Assembly: GCF_902499335.1 (NCBI RefSeq)
Contig: NZ_CABVQK010000008.1
Coordinates: 248,001-312,000 of the forward strand
DNA from: Burkholderia lata
GTDB taxonomy: Bacteria; Pseudomonadota; Gammaproteobacteria; Burkholderiales; Burkholderiaceae
Direction: 5' to 3'
DNA: 64,000 bases
The translations under genes were made by a program, and so were the position numbers. Every line of letters starts with the position of its first letter. The first letter of the stretch is position 1. The notes under the pieces were generated by a model, which did no database searches, was not told the origin of the DNA, and saw only the letters and a list, made by a program, of their open reading frames with translations. This document shows positions 58,567 through 64,000 of the stretch, one piece after another.

Positions 58567-58871
58567 TGGGCGACGTCCTGCAGGATGTCCTGCGTCAGTT
58601 GATCGTATTCGTTGTTCGCGCGACGCACGTAGATGCCTGTGATGACGACGGTAAATACGATCACCGCCATGCCGACCGGTACGCCGACACTCGTCACGCC
58701 GGTGCTGACGGGCTTCGCGAGGAACGACTTGTCGAATGCGATCAGTGCGATGTAGCCGTAGTACACGATCAACATCAGCACGGTCAGGAAGACACCGAGC
58801 GTATTGCGCCGTCGCTTGAGTTGCGCATACTTCGGATGCGCTTCGATTTTTTTCACCAACCCATCATGCAT
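58563..58871 (-). CDS. yjcH: DUF485 membrane protein, YjcH-like (102 aa)
   Basis: Two membrane helices (GVFLTVLMLIVYYGYIALIAF and VGVPVGMAVIVFTVVITGIYV) and the DUF485 end motif RRANNEYDQLTQDI. It is nearly always encoded just before actP, and a helper role for the acetate symporter is presumed. The ATG at 58871 follows AGGAGAC. The 282 bases upstream, to the next operon, hold the presumed promoter and no gene that I recognise. Confidence 0.9.
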   Translation of the reverse strand: MHDGLVKKIEAHPKYAQLKRRRNTLGVFLTVLMLIVYYGYIALIAFDKSFLAKPVSTGVTSVGVPVGMAVIVFTVVITGIYVRRANNEYDQLTQDILQDVAQ

Positions 58872-59153
58872 CGCCTGTCTCCTGGTTTGCTTTTGAATGA
58901 GTGTGGCGATTCTGAAGAGCGAAGCTGACTGCGCGCTTACTCGATCTTTCGAGGGCGGCCTCCCGGGCACTATGGTTTTCCCTAGCGGTACAGCGCGTAA
59001 CGCCGCTCTCTCACGGGAGACGCTTGATGGGTGTACGCGGCACCGCGCGCCGCGCGACGTCACGTCGACGTCATTTCGGCGCAGCGATGCGGGTTAGTCC
59101 GGACGCAATATTTCGATAGTTCTCGATAAGCGGATAGTCGCGCGCAGCGTCGA

Positions 59154-60164
59154 TCACGGATCGAGCGCGCCGCCCGACCATCCCGCCGAAGGCCGCGAAC
59201 CCGTCAGCTTCAGCGCGACGTCGCCCTGCGCGACCAGCCGCTCGCGATTGCGCGTGACGATGCGTCCGGCCTGCGGCGCGACCAGCACGTGCTCGCTGCC
59301 GGGCACGCCCGGATGCGCGACGATCCGCGCGATGCGCTCGCCCGCGTCGACCGTCGCGCCGAGTTCGCGTTCGTACACGAGCACGCCCGACACCGGCGCG
59401 ACCACCGTCTCCATGTGCGCGATCGGCACGGCCTCGCCATGCCAGTCATGCGTGCCGGCAGGCTCCGCGATCACGCCGCGGCCGCGCAGGAACGCCAGCA
59501 CGCCGTCGGCATCACGCTCGGCGAGTGCATCGGATACGTCGGATTGCCCGCGCAGCTCGACGGTCGCGACGAGCCGTTCGCGCAGGCCGCCGTTGCGCGC
59601 CCAGTGCGCGGCGATCGCGCCTTCGAACGCGCCGTCGTCGTCCTCGTCCCACAGAATCGCGACGTCGACGCCGAGCGCCGCTGCGAGATCGCGGCCGGCC
59701 GGCCACATTTCGCGCTGCACGTACAGGTACGGCAGCGCATCGGAATCGGTATGCAGGTCGAGCACGATATCGGCGTTGCACGCGGCGTCGAACAGCGTGC
59801 GCTGCCAGGCGGCGAATGTCGTCGCAGGCCGGCGCGCCGCGGCCGATTCATGGAAATGCCGGTTGAAATTGCGCTGCGTCGCATCGTGGAAGCGGCCGAG
59901 CAGCCGCCCTTGCCGGAACTGCGCGAGCCCGAGCGGGTTCGCCTGCGGCACCACCGTCACCGTGCCGCGCAGCATGCCGCGATCGTGCGCCGCGTACAGC
60001 TGCGGCAGCAAGCGGTGCAGCACGAGCATGCCGGCGATCTCGTCCGCATGCACGCCGGCCTGCAGGTGCACGCGCGGCCCGTCGCCGCCCGACAGCCGCC
60101 ATGCGCGGATCGCGAGCGGCTGCCCGCCGTCGCCGGGCACCTGCCATGTCTGCGTCTCGATCAT
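59154..60164 (-). CDS. Succinylglutamate desuccinylase/aspartoacylase family protein (336 aa)
   Basis: Zinc-dependent deacylase of the AstE/AspA family, which also contains DoeB. Zinc ligands are visible in GVHADEIAG (His and Glu) and DLHTDS (His). A C-terminal beta-barrel of the biotinyl-like type is marked by VVAPVSGVLVYEREL and VLVAPQAGRIVTRN. It is predicted to remove an acyl group from an N-acylated amino acid. GGAAGGAGG precedes the ATG at 60164. Last gene of the ABC/aminotransferase operon. Confidence 0.88.
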   Translation of the reverse strand: MIETQTWQVPGDGGQPLAIRAWRLSGGDGPRVHLQAGVHADEIAGMLVLHRLLPQLYAAHDRGMLRGTVTVVPQANPLGLAQFRQGRLLGRFHDATQRNFNRHFHESAAARRPATTFAAWQRTLFDAACNADIVLDLHTDSDALPYLYVQREMWPAGRDLAAALGVDVAILWDEDDDGAFEGAIAAHWARNGGLRERLVATVELRGQSDVSDALAERDADGVLAFLRGRGVIAEPAGTHDWHGEAVPIAHMETVVAPVSGVLVYERELGATVDAGERIARIVAHPGVPGSEHVLVAPQAGRIVTRNRERLVAQGDVALKLTGSRPSAGWSGGALDP

Positions 60165-60195
60165 CGTCCGTCCTCCTTCCGGTTCGACTCGCCCA

Positions 60196-61389
60196 TCACG
60201 ACGCTGCGCGCGAATCCGCGCCGAGGCCCGCGACGAACGCCGCAATGCGCTCGCAGGCGTCGGCCAGCTTCGCATCGTCAACGACGAAGCCGAAGCGCAC
60301 GAAGCCGGATGCGGTATCGCCGAACGCGCTCGCATCGAGCAGCGCAACCTGCTTCGAGCGGAACAATCCCCACGTGAATGCGTGCGCGTCGAGCCCCGTG
60401 CCGCGCACGTCGACCATCATGAACATTCCGGCTTCCGGCAGCAGGCAACGCAGCCCCGGCACGTCGCGCAGGCGCGCGTAGGCCAGGTCGCGGCGGCGCC
60501 GGTACAGCTCGCGCATGTCCGCGACGATCGCTGCCTTGTTTTCGAGCGCGGTGACGGCCGCCTGCTGGATGAAGCCCGGCAGCCCGTACAGCATGCACAG
60601 CGCGAGCCGCTCCGCGTGCTCGATCAGCTCGGTCGGGCCGATCGCCCAGCCGACCCGCCAGCCGGGCATCGCATGCGATTTCGACAGGCTGCCGATCGTC
60701 ACCGTGCGTTCGGCCATCCCCGGCAGCGACGCGATGCTGACCAGGTCGCGCTCGAACGTCAGCTCCGCATAGACCTCGTCGGACACGACCCACAGATCGC
60801 GCTCGCAGGCGAGCCGCGCGATCCGTTCGAGATCGGCGCGCGGCAGCACGACGCCGGTCGGGTTGCACGGCGTCGCGAAGAAGATCGCCTTCGTGCGCGG
60901 CGTCACGGCCGCTTCGAGCGCGTCGAAGTCGAGATGAAAGCCGCGCGACGCATCGACCGGCACCGGCACGAGCGTCGCGCCCGACGCGCGCACGCTCGCC
61001 TCGTACGTCAGGTACATCGGCTCCGGCACGATCACCTCGTCGCCCGCCTCGCACAGGCACATCGCCATCGCGAACAGCGCGTTCTGCGCGCCGGCCGTCA
61101 CGATCACGTGCTCGGCACCGACCGCCTGCCCGGACGCCTTCGCATGCTCGCGCGCAATCGCCGTACGCAGTTCGGCGCGGCCCCGCACTTCGCTGTAGTG
61201 GGTGTCACCGCCGCGCAGCGCGGCTACCGCCCGCTCGACGATGATCTCCGGCGTCGAAAAGTCGGGATCGCCGACGCTCAGGATGATCGCCGGCTCGCCC
61301 GCCGCGACGGCCGCCTGCGCCGCGTAATGAATGTCCCACGCAGTCGTGCGCTTGCCCTGCAGGCGATCGACCAGCTTCGAATAGTTCAT
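60196..61389 (-). CDS. Class I/II pyridoxal-phosphate aminotransferase (397 aa)
   Basis: Fold-type I aminotransferase. LSVGDPDFSTP near the N-terminus, TAGAQNALF, CNPTGVVLP (substrate/PLP Asn), VSDEVYAELTF (Asp and Tyr) and GSLSKSHAMPGWRVGW with the Schiff-base Lys. The C-terminal Arg that binds the alpha-carboxylate is in SGFVRFGFV. The substrate is probably the amino acid taken up by the neighbouring transporter. The ATG at 61389 is the start of homology; upstream frames lie in the permease spacer. Confidence 0.93.
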   Translation of the reverse strand: MNYSKLVDRLQGKRTTAWDIHYAAQAAVAAGEPAIILSVGDPDFSTPEIIVERAVAALRGGDTHYSEVRGRAELRTAIAREHAKASGQAVGAEHVIVTAGAQNALFAMAMCLCEAGDEVIVPEPMYLTYEASVRASGATLVPVPVDASRGFHLDFDALEAAVTPRTKAIFFATPCNPTGVVLPRADLERIARLACERDLWVVSDEVYAELTFERDLVSIASLPGMAERTVTIGSLSKSHAMPGWRVGWAIGPTELIEHAERLALCMLYGLPGFIQQAAVTALENKAAIVADMRELYRRRRDLAYARLRDVPGLRCLLPEAGMFMMVDVRGTGLDAHAFTWGLFRSKQVALLDASAFGDTASGFVRFGFVVDDAKLADACERIAAFVAGLGADSRAAS

Positions 61390-61441
61390 GCGTTCTCCGT
61401 CGCGCGGCGCCCGAGCGGCGGCCGCATCTTCAAGGGTTCGT

Positions 61442-62137
61442 TCAACGCGGCATGCGTACCGGCACACGCCGCTCGAGCCGACCGAACGCGCGTTCGATCA
61501 CGAACGCGAGCACGACATAGATCACGGCGATCGCCAGCAGCGGCTCGTAGGTCCGCAGCGTCTGCGCGCGGATGTAGTTCGCGGCGCCGAGCACGTCCAT
61601 CACCGCGACCGTCGACGCGAGCGCGGTCGATTTCAGCAGCATCACCGTCTCGCCCGCGAGCGTCGGCAGCAGGATCTGGATCGCGCGCGGCAGCCACACG
61701 CGCCGCGCGATCATCGACGGGCGCATTCCCATCGCGCGCGCCGCCTCGATCTCGCCCTTCGGTACGCCGCGCAGGCCCGCGCGCAGCACCTCGCCGACAT
61801 ACGCGCCGACGCTGATCACCAGCGCGAACGCGACATACCAGAAGCCGTCGCGCAGGAACGGCCACAGCACGCTGTCGCGCAGCGCGGGCCAGCCGGCGAA
61901 CAGCGAGCCGAGGCCATAGTAGATCAGGTAGATCTGCACGAGCAGCGGCGTGCCGCGTATCACTTCGGTGAAGGCCTTGCTGACGCGCGCGACGACCGGG
62001 TTGCCCGACAGCCGCGCGAACGCGACGACGATCGCGAGCGCGAAGCCGAACACGGCCGAGATGACGAGCAGCTTGACGGTGGTCAGCACGCCGAGCAGCA
62101 GCAGCGATCCGTAGGAAGACAGTACGCTCAGATCCAT
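61442..62137 (-). CDS. Amino-acid ABC transporter permease (231 aa)
   Basis: HisM/ArtM-type permease with about five helices and the EAA loop EAARAMGMRPSMIARRVWLP. Together with the permease at 62187-62903 it should form a heterodimeric channel. 49 bases separate the two genes. Confidence 0.93.
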   Translation of the reverse strand: MDLSVLSSYGSLLLLGVLTTVKLLVISAVFGFALAIVVAFARLSGNPVVARVSKAFTEVIRGTPLLVQIYLIYYGLGSLFAGWPALRDSVLWPFLRDGFWYVAFALVISVGAYVGEVLRAGLRGVPKGEIEAARAMGMRPSMIARRVWLPRAIQILLPTLAGETVMLLKSTALASTVAVMDVLGAANYIRAQTLRTYEPLLAIAVIYVVLAFVIERAFGRLERRVPVRMPR

Positions 62138-62186
62138 GACGTTGATCCGGTTCGGTCAGAAAATGCGTGAGAAGACCCGGCGCGGC

Positions 62187-62903
62187 TCACGATGCCGGCA
62201 TCCACCGGCCGAAACGCCGCTCGATCTCGCGAAACAGCATGCCGGACAGCGACGTGATCGCGAAGTACACGGCCGCGACCATCAGGTAGTAGTGCATGTA
62301 CTCGCGCGTCGACCCGGCCGCCTGCTTCGCGGTGTAGAGCAGCTCGCTGTAGCCGACCACACTGATCAGCGCACTGTCTTTCACGAGGATCAGCCACAGG
62401 TTCGTGAAGCCGGCCAGCGCATACGGCGCCATCGCCGGCAGCGTCACGCGGCGGAACACGAGTGCCGGCGGTGCGCCGAACGCGCGCGCGGCCTCGATCT
62501 GCCCGTACGGGATCGCGAGGATCGCACCGCGGATGATCTCGGCCGCATACGCGCCCTGCACGATGCCGAGCACGATCACCGCCGCCGCGAAGCCGTTGAC
62601 CGCGACCGGCCCGGCACCGATCGCCGTCATCAGCAGGTTGATCGCGTCGGTGCCCGCGTAATAGAGCAGCAGGATCAGCAGCAGCTCGGGCACCGCGCGG
62701 CACAGCGTCGTGTAGCCCTGCGCGAGCCGCTCCAGCGCGCGCACGCCGGACAGCTTCGCGGCCGCACCCAGCAGCCCGAGCACGATGCCGACGACGAACG
62801 CGCCGAGCGAAATCTCGAGCGTCACGCCCGCGCCCTGCAGGAGCGCGACGCCCCAGCCGTCCGGGTCCATGCCCAGGTAGCTCACCCATCCCCAACCGTC
62901 CAT
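62187..62903 (-). CDS. Amino-acid ABC transporter permease (238 aa)
   Basis: HisQ/ArtQ-type permease; helices include GAFVVGIVLGLLGAAAKLSG, and the EAA loop is EAARAFGAPPALVFRRVTLP. GAGGAGG precedes the ATG at 62903. Partner of the permease immediately downstream. Confidence 0.93.
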   Translation of the reverse strand: MDGWGWVSYLGMDPDGWGVALLQGAGVTLEISLGAFVVGIVLGLLGAAAKLSGVRALERLAQGYTTLCRAVPELLLILLLYYAGTDAINLLMTAIGAGPVAVNGFAAAVIVLGIVQGAYAAEIIRGAILAIPYGQIEAARAFGAPPALVFRRVTLPAMAPYALAGFTNLWLILVKDSALISVVGYSELLYTAKQAAGSTREYMHYYLMVAAVYFAITSLSGMLFREIERRFGRWMPAS

Positions 62904-62936
62904 GCCGCCTCCTCGTCCGTGCGCGTATCCGTGCGA

Positions 62937-63734
62937 TCAGTGCGGCCAGAGGTCGATCGGGAAATACTTCTTCGCGATCTGCGCGTACTTGCCCGACGCA
63001 TGCAGCTGCTCGAGCGCCTGGTCCATCTGCTGCTTGAGCGGTGCATCGGCCTTGCGCATCCCCGCGCCCACACCGTAGCCGAAGATCGCCGGGTCCATCT
63101 TCACGCTGCCGGGGCCCTTCAGCTCGAACGTGGCGCCGTCCTTCGACTTCAGGAAATCGAGGATGCCGAGCTGGTCGAGATACATCGTGTCGATGCGGCC
63201 GGCGACGAGGTCGGCGTTGCAGTCGTCCTGCGTGTTGTACAGGCGCACCGTCGCGTTCTTGCCGTAGGCCATCTTGATGAACTCGGCGTTCGCGGTCGAA
63301 CCCTGCACGCCGATCACCTTGCCCTTCAGCCCGTCCGGCGTCAGCGTGAGCTTCTGGTTCTTCGCGCCGACGAAGGTGCCCGGCGTCTCGTAGTACGGCC
63401 GCGAGAACGAGATCACCTTCTGGCGCTCCGGCGTGATCGACATCGAGTTGAAGATCACGTCGATCTTGTCGCTGAGCAGCGCCGGGATGATGCCGTCCCA
63501 CGCGACTTCCTTGATCTCGCACTTCGCCTTCATCTGCTCGCACAGCGCGCGGATCAGGTCGGCCTCGAAGCCGCTCCACTGGCCCGTCGGGCTCTTCATC
63601 AGGAACGGCGGATACGGCTCGGCGGCGACCCCGAAGCGCAGCACGCCCGACGACGCGTACGCGGAACCGAACGGCGCGAGCGCCGCGAGGACGAGACTCA
63701 ACAGGCACAGCAGACTGCGTACGACACGTTTCAT
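62937..63734 (-). CDS. Amino-acid ABC transporter binding protein (265 aa)
   Basis: Family 3 periplasmic binding protein of the lysine/arginine/ornithine/octopine type. A Sec signal peptide (SLLCLLSLVLAALAPFGSAYA) precedes LRFGVAAEPYPPFLMKSPTG, then GFEADLIRALCEQMKAKCEI with two Cys that may form a disulfide, and the C-terminal AQIAKKYFPIDLWP. Ligand specificity is not certain. It lies 33 bases before the first permease gene. Confidence 0.93.
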   Translation of the reverse strand: MKRVVRSLLCLLSLVLAALAPFGSAYASSGVLRFGVAAEPYPPFLMKSPTGQWSGFEADLIRALCEQMKAKCEIKEVAWDGIIPALLSDKIDVIFNSMSITPERQKVISFSRPYYETPGTFVGAKNQKLTLTPDGLKGKVIGVQGSTANAEFIKMAYGKNATVRLYNTQDDCNADLVAGRIDTMYLDQLGILDFLKSKDGATFELKGPGSVKMDPAIFGYGVGAGMRKADAPLKQQMDQALEQLHASGKYAQIAKKYFPIDLWPH

Positions 63735-63808
63735 GGTCGGACTCCTTGCGGGAAAGATAGGGATCGGGGCAGCCGGCCGCGCGGGCACGCGCGGGTCGCC
63801 CCCGCGGT

Positions 63809-64000
63809 TCAGTGGCGTTGCCGGTGTGCGTTGACGAACTGGCGGCAGCGTTCGCTCTGCGGCGCGTCGAAGATCTCGGCCGGCGTGCCGCTCTCCTCGA
63901 CGCGCCCCTCGTGCAGGAACAGCACCTTGTTCGACACGTCGCGCGCGAACGCCATCTCGTGCGTGACGAGAATCATCGTGCGGCCTTCGCACGCGAGATC
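63809..64000 (-). CDS. Amino-acid ABC transporter ATPase, C-terminal part (cut by window end)
   Basis: Only the last 63 codons are in the window. They read ILVTHEMAFARDVSNKVLF, containing the switch His, then HEGRVEESGTPAEIF, which is the typical end of GlnQ/HisP-type ATPases. The stop is at 63809-63811. This is the ATPase of the transporter encoded by the next three genes; the gene starts beyond position 64000. Confidence 0.92.
   Translation of the reverse strand, partial: DLACEGRTMILVTHEMAFARDVSNKVLFLHEGRVEESGTPAEIFDAPQSERCRQFVNAHRQRH

Noticed and set aside
1..64000. Insertion sequences, prophage genes, integrases, tRNA or rRNA genes
   Set aside because: I saw no transposase, integrase or phage structural protein, no terminal inverted repeats with target duplications, and no tRNA-like cloverleaf or rRNA sequence.

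Overview
The window is GC-rich, densely coded proteobacterial DNA. Gene content, protein sequences and codon use point to a Burkholderia, most likely of the B. cepacia complex and probably a secondary chromosome: many LysR regulators, amino-acid ABC transporters and catabolic operons, and no rRNA, tRNA or ribosomal genes. This is inference from recognised protein families; no database was searched.

Left part (1-12.7 kb): two unrecognised small genes, then a minus-strand block of six genes built from three families that recur together: circularly permuted ATP-grasp ligases, alpha-E proteins and transglutaminase-like proteins. The block holds two ATP-grasp domains (one degenerate), two alpha-E domains and three transglutaminases (one with Ser in place of the catalytic Cys). 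A HypT-like LysR regulator is divergent from it. Next, 14.4-25.5 kb, is an extended plus-strand poly-N-acetylglucosamine (PNAG) biofilm operon: two unrecognised envelope proteins, pgaA, pgaB, pgaC, pgaD, a dedicated glmS and a secreted beta-propeller-like protein. It is preceded by a 730-base AT-rich leader with perfect palindromes.

Middle part (25.8-40.5 kb): a cytochrome c and an acetyltransferase; a minus-strand cysteine-releasing pair (ATC hydrolase and N-carbamoyl amino acid amidohydrolase) with an ABC binding protein and a divergent LysR gene; a CopG-type antitoxin pseudogene broken by an amber codon; ahpC-ahpF; a proline/alanine-rich membrane protein whose start codon directly follows a perfect hairpin; and a six-gene minus-strand operon (polar amino-acid ABC transporter, C45 acyltransferase/hydrolase, class III aminotransferase, carboxymuconolactone decarboxylase family).

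Right part (41-64 kb): a fused CydD-CydC-type ABC exporter with a divergent LysR gene, a MAPEG protein, alanine racemase, an enoyl-CoA hydratase family protein, a DUF3592 protein, a lipoprotein, a LysR gene and a YdcZ-type transporter. Then comes a five-gene minus-strand chemosensory-like operon (membrane-bound CheA-like kinase, MCP-like coil, two CheX-like proteins, CheY) without CheW, CheR or CheB. The acetate permease pair (DUF485 protein and actP) follows. The window ends inside a minus-strand amino-acid ABC transporter operon with an aminotransferase and an aspartoacylase-family deacylase. The chemosensory-like operon and the ligase/transglutaminase block, which carries catalytic and apparently non-catalytic paralogues, are the best candidates for little-described biology.
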